From Micromonospora sp. H61 (GTDB taxonomy: Bacteria > Actinomycetota > Actinomycetes > Mycobacteriales > Micromonosporaceae): 64,000 bases of DNA. This document shows, piece by piece, positions 1 through 7,829 of the stretch; position 1 is the first letter of the stretch, and each line of letters starts with the position of its first letter. Position numbers and translations under genes: made by a program. The notes under the pieces are model-generated. The model searched no databases. It saw nothing but the letters and a program-made list of their open reading frames with translations, and was not told the origin of the DNA. Where the stretch lies: positions 112,009 through 176,008 of the forward strand of contig NZ_JAGPXY010000004.1 in assembly GCF_018070325.1 (NCBI RefSeq), written 5' to 3'.

Positions 1-112
1 CGCCGAGGCGTTGCGCCTGCTCGTCGACCTGATCGCCGGCGTGGAACGCGACACCCACATCCGGCTCCCCACCGAGATGGTCATCCGTTCCTCCTGCCGC
101 CCGCTGCACTGA
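1..112 (+). CDS. LacI-family transcriptional regulator, C-terminal end (partial)
   Basis: The window opens inside a plus-strand reading frame whose last 36 codons end in TGA at 110-112. The visible tail contains LRLLVDLIAG followed by RLPTEMVIRSSC, the usual C-terminal signature of LacI/GalR sugar-responsive repressors (leucine-rich helix, then LPTELVVRxS). Everything upstream, including the DNA-binding domain, lies outside the window. It sits 143 bp before a GH15 carbohydrate hydrolase, and a CebR-like operator occurs at 13.07 kb, so a sugar-controlled regulon nearby is plausible but only inferred. Confidence 0.75.
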   Translation, partial: AEALRLLVDLIAGVERDTHIRLPTEMVIRSSCRPLH

Positions 113-255
113 CGCCCGGGCCAGCCACCGCAGGACCCGGCCGTCGCCGTGGCACGTGGGCGCACGCGACAGGGTGGCAGAACGTGAATCTCACCTAAGT
201 CGACAATTCCTCCCCTATGTTCGGTGCGCAGGACGCAGCCGAACCGGGGAGAGAC

Positions 256-2103
256 GTGGACAGCTATCCGGCGATCGAGGATCACGGGCTCATCGGCGAC
301 CTGCAGACCGCCGCGCTGGTGACGTGCGACGGGACGGTCGACTGGTTCTGCGCGCCGCGGTTCGACTCGCCGAGCATCTTCGCCGCCCTGCTCGACAAGG
401 AGAAGGGGGGCTACTTCCAGATCGCGCCGCACGACGTGCGGTACGTGACCAAGCAGCTCTACCTGCCCGGCACACCCATCCTGATCACCCGGTTCATCAG
501 CGCCGACGGGGTGGCCGAGGTGACGGACTTCATGCCGGTCACCGGCGAGCGGGCCACCGACGCGCACCGGCTGGTCCGCACCGTCACCATGGTCCGCGGC
601 AGCATGCGCTTCCGGGTGGAGTGCCGGCCGCGGTTCGACTACGCCCGCGAAGAGCATCAGCTTGAGCGCCACCACAACGGTTACGTCTTCCGCAGCCGGT
701 CGGCGACGCTGACGTTCAACCCGGTCGACCCCGTGCGGCGGTTGATCTCCGAACAGGGTGACGTCCACCTTGAGGGCGGCGACCTGGTCGCGTACGGCAC
801 GCTGAACGAGGGCGACACCGGCGGAGTGGTCCTGGAGACGGGCGGCGCCGAACCGCGCATCTTCGCGCCGGAAGAGATCCAGGGCATGTTCGAGTGGACC
901 CGGGACTACTGGCGGCGCTGGCTCGAACGTTCCCGCTACACCGGCCGCTGGCGGGAGATGGTCGAGCGCTCGGCCATCACGCTCAAACTCATGACGTACG
1001 CGCCGACCGGCGCGATGATCGCCGCACCCACCACCGCGCTGCCCGAACTGGTCGGCGGAACCCGCAACTGGGACTACCGCTACACCTGGGTACGCGACAC
1101 GTCGTTCTCGGTGCACGCGCTGCTCGGCCTCGGCTTCACCGAGGAGGTCAGCCAGTACATGAACTGGCTGGACGAGCGGATCCGCGAGGCCGGCGACCAC
1201 CAGGACCCGCTGAAGATCATGTACCGGGTGGACGGCTCCTCCGACCTGCACGAGGAGGTGCTGGACCACCTGGAGGGCTACCGGGGCTCCCGGCCGGTGC
1301 GGATCGGCAACGGCGCCGCCGACCAGCTCCAGCTCGACATCCACGGCGAGGCCCTCTACGCCATGCACCTCGCCGACGAGCAGGGCATCCGCGTCTCGCA
1401 CCAGGTGTGGAAGAGCACCGTCCGGCTGGTCGACTGGCTCTGCCACAACTGGGACCAACCCGACGCCGGCATCTGGGAGAGCCGCCACCACCCCCGCAAC
1501 TACACCTTCGGTCGGGTGATGTCCTGGGTCGCGCTGGACCGGGCCATCCGGCTGGCCACCCGCACCGGCCGCCCCGGGGACATGACCTGCTGGACCGAGC
1601 AGCGCAACCGCATCTACAACCAGGTCATGGAGCGCGGATACGACCGGGCCCGCGGCACCTTCGTGCAGGCGTACGACGAGAACGTGCTGGACGCGGCGCT
1701 GCTCGCCATGCCGGCGGTCGGTTTCGTCACGCCGAGCGACCCTCTGTGGCAGTCCACCCTGCAGGCGATCGAGCGCGAGCTGGTCTCCGACAGCCTGGTC
1801 CACCGGTACGACCCGGTCCACTCCCCCGACGGACTCCCGGGCCACGAGGGAACCTTCAACATGTGCACCTTCTGGTACGTCGAGGCGCTGGCCCGTGCCG
1901 GCCGCCTCGACGACGCCCGACTCACGTTCGAGAAGATGTTCACCTTCAGCAACCACCTCGGCCTCTATGCCGAGGAGATCGCCGTGACCGGGGAGCAGAT
2001 CGGCAACTATCCCCAGGCGTTCAGCCACCTCTCATTGATCAACTCAGCGCTGACGCTCAACGACCTGCTCGACACCGAGGCCGAGGCCCGCCGCCGCCGG
2101 TAG
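256..2103 (+). CDS. Glycoside hydrolase family 15 protein (glucoamylase/trehalase-like)
   Basis: A 615-residue cytosolic enzyme of the GH15 family, which hydrolyses alpha-linked glucosides (glucoamylase or, in several actinobacteria, trehalase). The N-terminal beta-rich domain begins with the family hallmark IEDHGLIGDLQTAALV and GTVDWFCAPRFDSPS. The (alpha/alpha)6 barrel carries RNWDYRYTWVRD, the general-acid segment AGIWESR (Glu about 408) and the general-base segment LYAEEIAVTGEQ near residues 573-574; these roles come from the family, not from data here. The GTG at 256 is preferred because GGGGAGA lies just upstream and the protein then starts MDSYPAIEDHG as its relatives do; an in-frame ATG at 217 would add 13 residues. 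No signal peptide. A hairpin terminator follows 20 bp after the stop. Whether the substrate is trehalose or a maltodextrin cannot be told. Confidence 0.9.
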   Translation: MDSYPAIEDHGLIGDLQTAALVTCDGTVDWFCAPRFDSPSIFAALLDKEKGGYFQIAPHDVRYVTKQLYLPGTPILITRFISADGVAEVTDFMPVTGERATDAHRLVRTVTMVRGSMRFRVECRPRFDYAREEHQLERHHNGYVFRSRSATLTFNPVDPVRRLISEQGDVHLEGGDLVAYGTLNEGDTGGVVLETGGAEPRIFAPEEIQGMFEWTRDYWRRWLERSRYTGRWREMVERSAITLKLMTYAPTGAMIAAPTTALPELVGGTRNWDYRYTWVRDTSFSVHALLGLGFTEEVSQYMNWLDERIREAGDHQDPLKIMYRVDGSSDLHEEVLDHLEGYRGSRPVRIGNGAADQLQLDIHGEALYAMHLADEQGIRVSHQVWKSTVRLVDWLCHNWDQPDAGIWESRHHPRNYTFGRVMSWVALDRAIRLATRTGRPGDMTCWTEQRNRIYNQVMERGYDRARGTFVQAYDENVLDAALLAMPAVGFVTPSDPLWQSTLQAIERELVSDSLVHRYDPVHSPDGLPGHEGTFNMCTFWYVEALARAGRLDDARLTFEKMFTFSNHLGLYAEEIAVTGEQIGNYPQAFSHLSLINSALTLNDLLDTEAEARRRR

Positions 2104-2123
2104 CACCAGCATGTTCCGGTCAG

Positions 2124-2150
2124 CCGCCGTCGGCGCCGAGCCGACGGCGG
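2124..2150 (+). terminator. Hairpin terminator after GH15 gene
   Basis: Perfect 11-bp inverted repeat (CCGCCGTCGGC / GCCGACGGCGG) with a 5-nt loop, 20 bp downstream of the GH15 stop. There is no T-tract, which is common for actinobacterial terminators. Confidence 0.6.
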
Positions 2151-2181
2151 GAAGGACTTGACGCACCCCCGCCCATCGCGC

Positions 2182-2203
2182 ATGGTCGATATGCATCGAC
2201 CAT
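2182..2203. promoter_or_regulatory. 22-bp palindrome, candidate operator
   Basis: Two perfect 9-bp arms, ATGGTCGAT and ATCGACCAT, separated by ATGC. The site ends 28 bp before the start codon of the secreted protein at 2232, where a repressor dimer would block transcription. The cognate regulator is unknown. Confidence 0.45.
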
Positions 2204-2231
2204 CTCGAATGTATTGACGCTGGAGGAACCG

Positions 2232-2786
2232 ATGAAGGCATTCGTCACCACCATCTCGGTTGCGACAGCGCTGCTCCTGGCCACGGGCGGCGCATCCCAC
2301 GGCCAGCCAGCGGCCGACCCGCCCTGCACCGGGCAGATCCACCCGAACCCGGGGTTCGAGGGCGGCACCGCCGGCTGGACGGCCGGCCCCCGCATCGTCG
2401 TGCTCGGCGACGCGACCCGGCCCGCCCACACCGGCCGCGCGTACGCCACCTTCGCCGGGCTGGACGTGACGCGTGCCGACCTGCTGCGCACCACCGTCAC
2501 AGTGCCGGCCAACTGCGACCTGACGGTCCGCTTCTGGGTGCGGACCACCACCACGGAGACCAGCCGCGGCGACTACCTGAACGTCGGACTGGCCGTCACC
2601 GGGATACCCCCGAAGACGAGGTTCTCGCTGGCCTTCGACGGCGGGGCGCAGTGGCGGCAGTACGTCATGTCGAGCGGAACCGCCGCAACCGAACGCACCG
2701 CGACGGTCAGCTTCCTCTCCAGCGAGACGGCCGGCAACGGCGCCACCGCCTTCGACGTCGACGACGCGTCCTTCACGTTGAGCTGA
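2232..2786 (+). CDS. Secreted beta-sandwich (carbohydrate-binding-like) protein
   Basis: A 184-residue exported protein. Residues 1-28 form a Sec signal peptide (charged start MKA, hydrophobic core TALLLATGG, cut near SHG-QP). The mature part begins with CTGQIHPNPGFEGGTAGWT, the typical opening of CBM4/9-like or galactose-binding-like beta-sandwich modules, and ends with AFDVDDASFTL, their usual last strand. It carries no catalytic domain, so it may be a free-standing lectin-like binding protein. The start is set by GGAGG seven bases before ATG. It follows the GH15 gene but has its own palindrome upstream. Sugar binding is inferred from fold resemblance only. Confidence 0.75.
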   Translation: MKAFVTTISVATALLLATGGASHGQPAADPPCTGQIHPNPGFEGGTAGWTAGPRIVVLGDATRPAHTGRAYATFAGLDVTRADLLRTTVTVPANCDLTVRFWVRTTTTETSRGDYLNVGLAVTGIPPKTRFSLAFDGGAQWRQYVMSSGTAATERTATVSFLSSETAGNGATAFDVDDASFTLS

Positions 2787-3104
2787 CCTACGCGGGACAG
2801 CCCTCACCGCCCTTGATGCGACAGTCGACTCCGCCCGGGGTCCGGCTGATAACACCCACCCCCCGGCCGGAGGCCGAAGAGCAACTCCCTGCTCGGAAAG
2901 CACCCGCAGAACAGAAGAAGACTCGACTGTCAATAAGAAAATGGCACTGGTGAGGCCACAAGCAACCCCGGAACTGCAAGGCATTGAGATGCCGATCTCT
3001 GCCGGCGGATTTCCTGGTCGTTGAGGGGAACCAACTCTATGCTTGCCGCCGAATGCGCTGCGGCTCATCCGGGCCGAGGGTTACCCCGATACAAGGATTC
3101 GCGA

Positions 3105-5294
3105 ATGCACCAGAAGTCTGCCCTGAGCAACGGCACCGCTGGCGTCGGCGAAGTAGCACCTGACGGCCAACTGCCGGCCTCTACCGCAGAGGGTGCGGCG
3201 CGCCGATCCGCGGTCGCCGAGGAACAGGCATTTCTGGACCTGGCCACCGCCCGGCGCGACAGGCTGGCCGATCACCTACAGGTCGAGCTTTCGTCAGAGC
3301 CCCTGGACGCGTTGGAGCGGGCCCGGCAGCGCATGCTCCGCCAGCAGTACGACGAGCTACGGCGCGCAGAGGAAGGGCTGGTCTTCGGCCGCCTCGACGG
3401 CCTCGACGGCACAGTGCGCCACGTGGGCCGTATCGGTCTCCGTGACGACGGAGAGGGCAGTGAGCCACTGCTGGTGGACTGGCGCGCTCCGGCAGCTCGG
3501 CCGTTCTACACCGCGACGGCTGTCGACCCCCAGGGTCAGGCACGGCGCCGGCACATCCGTACGACGGGATCGGCCGTCGTCGGGGTGGACGACGAGCCAC
3601 TGGACGGGAGCGCAACGTCGGAACTCGTCGGCGAGGGCGCTCTCCTGGCCGCCCTCGACCAGCGCCGCACCGGTCACATGTCGACGGCGATCTCCACCCT
3701 GCAACGCGAACAGGACGACATCATCCGGGCCGCGGCGACCGGCCCGCTGATCGTCCAGGGCGGTCCCGGCACGGGCAAGACGGTGGTTGCCCTGCACCGC
3801 GTCGCGTACCTGCTGTTCACCCACCGAAAGATGGCCGACCAGGCGGTCCTGGTCCTGGGCCCCTCACCGCGGTTCCTCCAGTACATCGCCCAGGTGCTGC
3901 CGGCGCTCGGTGAGACCGCCGTCGTCTCGGCGACCTGCGACACCCTGCTGGCCGACATCCACGTGGGCCGCGACGAGAGCCGACTTCTCGCCGAGATCAA
4001 GGGCCGCGCCCTCTGGCAGCCCACGCTCGAAGGCTACGTCGCGTCGCTGCTCCCCCGACCGCGCGAGCTGAAGCTGCGCTGGGAGGGCGATTTCTACGTC
4101 ATTCCAGCCCCGACTGTGGCGCAGGCGTTCGCCTCGGCGGTGCAGGGACGCCCGTACCACCGTGCCCGCGCGGCGTTCGTCGAGCAGTTGCACCACCTCC
4201 TGGCCGATGTCGTCGCCGAGCAGCGCGAGGCGCTGATGGAGGAGATGGAGGAGGGCTTCGAGGACATCCTCGCCCGCGTCGACAAGAGCATGGCGAACGA
4301 CCACTCCTCCACCCGGACGTCCACCGGCAGCGACATCGACGGGTTGCTGTCCGAGGAGGAAGTGGAGCAGCTTCGTTGTCGTATCGCCGAGAACGCCACC
4401 ATCGCCCGGTTCATCGAGGCATGGTGGCCCACCCTCGACCCCGAAACCCTGCTGGGTGACCTCCTGACCGACCGCACCCTGCTGGCCAGGTTCGCCCCGC
4501 AGCTGTCCCCCGAGGAGATGACTGCCGTCGCCGCCGAGCCCACCCCATGGGCATCAAGCGACATCGCCCTGCTCGACGCCGTCGCCGACCTGCTCGGCGA
4601 GGTCGACACCCCGCAACCACAGGGCGAGTTCCTCGCCGAACGTGCTCGCCGCCAGCGCGGCTGGGTGTACGGCCACGTCGTCATCGACGAGGCGCAGGAA
4701 CTGTCCGAGATGCAGTGGCAGATGGTCCTCCGGCGCTGTCCCAGTCGCTCCATCACCGCCGTCGGCGACATCGACCAGGCCGAGGCAGCCCACCGGCACA
4801 CCAGTTGGGCGCAAGCGGTGCGGGCTGCCTTCGGAGACCGCTGGACCGCCGCGGAACTCACCATCTGCTACCGGACCCCGCGCGAGGTCATGGACCTCAC
4901 CGAACCGGTCTTGAAGAAGGCTGGCAGCCGGAACACTCCGCCACGAGCGGTACGCTCCTCCGGCATCGCCCCCTGGGAGCGCACGATCACACACGCTGAG
5001 CTTGCCGGCACCGCCGTGGAGGCAGTGCGACAGTTACGGCAACGGTGGCGGGGCGGCACGGTCGGCGTCATCGCCCCCGCGGAGCGCATCGCCACACTCC
5101 AAGCCTTGCTGAGTGGTGTGCCAGTGCTCACCGCGACCCAGTCCAAGGGACTGGAATGGGACGCGACGCTCCTCATCGACCCTCAGGGCATCGCCGCCGA
5201 ACCGCGCGGTTGGAACGGCCTCTACGTCGCGCTCACCCGATGCACCCAGGAACTCGGGCAGCTCACACTCACGCAGCAATCGGCACACCCATGA
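3105..5294 (+). CDS. helR: HelR/HelD-type RNA polymerase-associated helicase-like protein
   Basis: A 729-residue superfamily 1 ATPase of the HelD/HelR class, which bind RNA polymerase and in actinomycetes dislodge rifamycins and rescue stalled enzyme. Visible in order: N-terminal coiled-coil arm (about 20-90), LLVDWRAPAARPFYTA typical of HelD, Walker A GGPGTGKT (219-226), a helical insertion, Walker B/motif II VVIDEAQELS (about 525-535), GDIDQ, CYRTP, the motif V segment SKGLEWD and motif VI YVALTRCTQEL. Length fits actinobacterial HelR. In-frame starts at 3021 (TTG) and 3039 (ATG, behind GAGGGG) would lengthen the N-terminus; 3105 is chosen because AAGGA lies 8 bp before it and the extra residues look unconserved in composition. 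A weak imperfect repeat (GCTTGCCG...CGAATGC) near 3040 could be a regulatory element, but I cannot claim it is a rifamycin-associated element. HelD versus HelR is uncertain. Confidence 0.88.
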   Translation: MHQKSALSNGTAGVGEVAPDGQLPASTAEGAARRSAVAEEQAFLDLATARRDRLADHLQVELSSEPLDALERARQRMLRQQYDELRRAEEGLVFGRLDGLDGTVRHVGRIGLRDDGEGSEPLLVDWRAPAARPFYTATAVDPQGQARRRHIRTTGSAVVGVDDEPLDGSATSELVGEGALLAALDQRRTGHMSTAISTLQREQDDIIRAAATGPLIVQGGPGTGKTVVALHRVAYLLFTHRKMADQAVLVLGPSPRFLQYIAQVLPALGETAVVSATCDTLLADIHVGRDESRLLAEIKGRALWQPTLEGYVASLLPRPRELKLRWEGDFYVIPAPTVAQAFASAVQGRPYHRARAAFVEQLHHLLADVVAEQREALMEEMEEGFEDILARVDKSMANDHSSTRTSTGSDIDGLLSEEEVEQLRCRIAENATIARFIEAWWPTLDPETLLGDLLTDRTLLARFAPQLSPEEMTAVAAEPTPWASSDIALLDAVADLLGEVDTPQPQGEFLAERARRQRGWVYGHVVIDEAQELSEMQWQMVLRRCPSRSITAVGDIDQAEAAHRHTSWAQAVRAAFGDRWTAAELTICYRTPREVMDLTEPVLKKAGSRNTPPRAVRSSGIAPWERTITHAELAGTAVEAVRQLRQRWRGGTVGVIAPAERIATLQALLSGVPVLTATQSKGLEWDATLLIDPQGIAAEPRGWNGLYVALTRCTQELGQLTLTQQSAHP

Positions 5295-5340
5295 CGGCTG
5301 TCGGATGCTGTTCGAGATGCGGGCTTTTCTGCTGAACCAG

Positions 5341-5370
5341 GAACGGTCGCTCACCTCCTGGCGAGCGTTC
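5341..5370. terminator. Inverted repeat downstream of helR
   Basis: GAACGGTCGC and GCGAGCGTTC pair at nine of ten positions around a 10-nt loop, 46 bp after the helR stop. It may terminate helR or be an operator for the next gene. The remaining bases of the 5295-5612 gap show nothing else I recognise. Confidence 0.35.
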
Positions 5371-5612
5371 GAACAAGTCCGAACAGGCCGGTGAGCAGCC
5401 TGGACAAGCGCGCTCGTGTTCGGGACAGCCATCGGCGGTAGCGACCGCCTATTCAGCGCCCATACGGTGAAATCCCATCACCCGTGACGTTGGTCAATCG
5501 AAGCTGGGTAACCAGTTTCACCCACACGGGTGCGAACCTCGGACGTGTTCGGCAATCCGTCATCGCTGCCGGCTCATTCAAACGGCAGCCGCGCAGAGAG
5601 TGAGGCAAGATC

Positions 5613-5909
5613 TTGAGGAGATCACTGCTAGCGCTGGCAGCAGCCATCGTACTTCCGCTGAGCACGCTGGCCGTGCCGACTCCCGCGTTCGCTGCGGGTT
5701 GCACGACTACGAAGTACATAGAAATGCGGTTCGCCGAGGCCCCGTGGCGCTACGGCTACAGCAGTTCGTCCGGGGTGGCAGGATACGCGTACCCCGAATA
5801 CACCTACATCATGGACGGACGCTGCGTCAGCCCAGCCGGCCTCTTGTGGTACCGAAGGGCTGCGGATCCAAGTGTGCTGTACATCTACAGCGCGCACCGG
5901 ATCAACTAG
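5613..5909 (+). CDS. Small secreted protein, unknown function
   Basis: A 98-residue protein with a clear Sec signal peptide: MRRS, a hydrophobic core LLALAAAIVLPLSTLAV, and a cleavage site after TPAFA. The mature peptide of about 70 residues starts AGCTTTKYIEMRF, is rich in Tyr and Ser (WRYGYSSSSGVAGYAYPEYTYI), and has two cysteines that could form one disulfide. The start is TTG, preceded by GTGAGG seven to twelve bases upstream. No family recognised. It is flanked by helR and a convergent alpha/beta hydrolase and appears monocistronic. Confidence 0.65.
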   Translation: MRRSLLALAAAIVLPLSTLAVPTPAFAAGCTTTKYIEMRFAEAPWRYGYSSSSGVAGYAYPEYTYIMDGRCVSPAGLLWYRRAADPSVLYIYSAHRIN

Positions 5910-6027
5910 CCTCGCACCTTGAGAGGGCATTCGGGGTGGTCACTGCGTTGAAGCGCGTCCGTGCCGGGATGATCGGGCCCTTCGCCCGGGCGGGCTACCC
6001 CGCAGCGGCCGATTCGGCGAGCCCTCG

Positions 6028-6801
6028 TCAACCTTGACGGCTCTTTGACATCTGCATCGAGCGGGCGGTGGCGCGGGCGGCGGTGTCGATGAGGTCTGCG
6101 ACCGGGCCGGGTTGCGAGACTGCCACCGCGTGGGAAGCGGCGATCTCAACCGCCGTGGACCCCGCCCGGTCGGCCAGGAAGCGCTGCAGGTCCGGCGGAA
6201 TGCCCTGGTCCTGGGTGGTGATCAGGGTCCAGGAGGGGATCGTCTTCCAGGCGGCCTTGGTCACGCTCTCCTCCTGGGCGCTCGCAGAGGCGGGCCGTTG
6301 CGTTGCCGCCATGACTTCGGCGGTGCCGCTGTCGACGTCGGCGGCGAACACCTCGGGGAACTTGTCCTGGAAGATGTACTGATCCATTGTCGTGCCGCCG
6401 TCGTCGGAGGGGATCGACACCATGTTGATGCTGGTGGCGAGCTGACTCCCGGGGTACTTGGTGAGCAACCCGATCACACTTTCGCCTACGTCCGGGCTCA
6501 CGCTGGCGACGTACACCAGGGCCTTGACGTTGGCGGCACCGGCGGCGGCCTCGGTCATGACCAGCCCGCCGTAGGAATGGGCGGCCATCACCACCGGTCC
6601 GGGCAAGCTGTCCAGAAGGGCCCGAACGTAAGCGGCGTCCTTCTGCACACCGCGCAGCGGGTTGGCGACGGCAATGACCGGGTAACCCCGGCCCTTGAGG
6701 TTGGCAATCACCCCATTCCAACTCGACGAGCCGGCGAATGCCCCGTGGATCAGCACAACTGTCGGCATCTCCTGGGCAGACATGTCAGAAGCAGTGCTCA
6801 T
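6028..6801 (-). CDS. Alpha/beta hydrolase
   Basis: A 257-residue alpha/beta-hydrolase of the EstC/salicylate-esterase-like group found in many soil bacteria. It shows the strand beta3 motif VVLIHGAFAGSSSW with the oxyanion HGA, the nucleophile elbow AAHSYGG (Ser76), and a late SHAVAVSQP segment carrying the catalytic His. No signal peptide, so cytosolic. It is transcribed divergently from the TetR gene at 7124; the 322-bp interval contains the TetR-type palindrome close to tetR, so repression of this gene by the same protein is possible but the palindrome sits nearly 300 bp from its start. Substrate unknown. Confidence 0.85.
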   Translation of the reverse strand: MSTASDMSAQEMPTVVLIHGAFAGSSSWNGVIANLKGRGYPVIAVANPLRGVQKDAAYVRALLDSLPGPVVMAAHSYGGLVMTEAAAGAANVKALVYVASVSPDVGESVIGLLTKYPGSQLATSINMVSIPSDDGGTTMDQYIFQDKFPEVFAADVDSGTAEVMAATQRPASASAQEESVTKAAWKTIPSWTLITTQDQGIPPDLQRFLADRAGSTAVEIAASHAVAVSQPGPVADLIDTAARATARSMQMSKSRQG

Positions 6802-7093
6802 CTGGAGTTCCTTTCGAGAGGCCTCGCCATCCGCTGCCTGCGGTTGCAGGCCGGACGGACGAGGACGGTCGGCGGAGCATTTCCCCGTGAATCAGCCCGC
6901 GATCCCGATTCAGATGGGGTTGCAGCATCCAGAATTCAGCATTGATGAGGCCACTGTCAGCGAGATCGAAGAACGAAGCGCCTCGCCAAACGCCTGGCCG
7001 GTATCCGACTCGGACACGACCTGAGCTGTCGGTCGCTGTCCGCACGCTGGGCGGCCACCGGAGTGCCACGCCAAAACCCTCCGACAAGGGTAA

Positions 7094-7109
7094 GACCGAA
7101 CGTTCTGTC
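7094..7109. promoter_or_regulatory. TetR-type operator, copy 1 (tetR promoter)
   Basis: 16-bp near-perfect palindrome GACCGAACGTTCTGTC (7 of 8 bases pair between halves), 14 bp before the tetR start codon. The same motif recurs twice at 10253 and 10305, upstream of the EthD operon. The position implies autorepression. The rest of the 6802-7123 interval shows no gene. Confidence 0.7.
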
Positions 7110-7123
7110 GCTAAGATGGTGGG

Positions 7124-7732
7124 ATGGCGAGCGACGAACCCACTGCCCGGCCCTCCGAGGCACGCCTGAAGCTTCTCCGCACGGCGACCAGGATCTTCTA
7201 CGCGGAGGGAATTCACGCCGTCGGCGTCGACCGGATCATCGCCGAGGCGAAGGTGACCAGGGCTACTTTCTACCGACACTTCCCCAGCAAGGACGACCTC
7301 ATCCTGGCCTACCTGCGTGAGGTGCATCAGCTGGAGCGCGGCATGGTCGACGAGGCCCTCGCCGCCAACCGATCGCCGGTCGATCCGCTCCTGGCCATCG
7401 CCAATTCCATCGCCCAGAACATCCAGTCCCCCGGGTTCCGTGGGTGCGCGTTCCTGAACGCCGCGGCGGAATATCCCGACACGAACCATCCGGTGCACCA
7501 AGAACTCGTGGCCCACCGGCAATGGTTCCTGGACACCATCACCACGCTCATGGCACAGGTCCACGAAGGAACGGCGGATCCCGCAGCGCGCCACTTCGTC
7601 ATGCTCCGCGACGGCGCCATGGCAGCCGGATGCCTCTCCGACCCCCCAATGGTGTCCGAGACCTTCCTGCGCGGTATCGAAGGACTGCTCAGGATCAACT
7701 CGGAGCGTCAGTCGGCGGAGTCAGCCGGTTAG
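7124..7732 (+). CDS. TetR/AcrR-family transcriptional repressor
   Basis: A 202-residue regulator. Residues 12-60 form the TetR helix-turn-helix (RLKLLRTATRIFYAEGIHAVGVDRIIAEAKVTRATFYRHFPSKDDL). The C-terminal ligand domain contains FRGCAFLNAAAEYPD, a hallmark of the subgroup often linked to oxidoreductases. The ATG lies 14 bp downstream of a 16-bp palindrome, and two further copies of that palindrome lie in front of the minus-strand operon 10205-7830, which ends 97 bp from this gene's stop. The simplest reading is a self-repressed regulator controlling that operon. The ligand is unknown. Confidence 0.9.
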   Translation: MASDEPTARPSEARLKLLRTATRIFYAEGIHAVGVDRIIAEAKVTRATFYRHFPSKDDLILAYLREVHQLERGMVDEALAANRSPVDPLLAIANSIAQNIQSPGFRGCAFLNAAAEYPDTNHPVHQELVAHRQWFLDTITTLMAQVHEGTADPAARHFVMLRDGAMAAGCLSDPPMVSETFLRGIEGLLRINSERQSAESAG

Positions 7733-7829
7733 CCCCTGCGCGACCAGCCCGCACGACTAGAGCTGGGCCACCCCGGGTGAGGGATGACCCAGCTCGTCGG
7801 CGATGGCGCGGACGGCCGCACGGCTCAGA

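Noticed and set aside
894..2231. Long Arg/Pro/His-rich frame overlapping the GH15 gene and leading into the lectin-like gene
   Set aside because: It is a third-position shadow of GH15; the real gene starts at the ATG with GGAGG at 2232.
3039..3055. Possible rifamycin-associated element upstream of helR
   Set aside because: Only five of eight positions pair and the match to any consensus I recall is weak.
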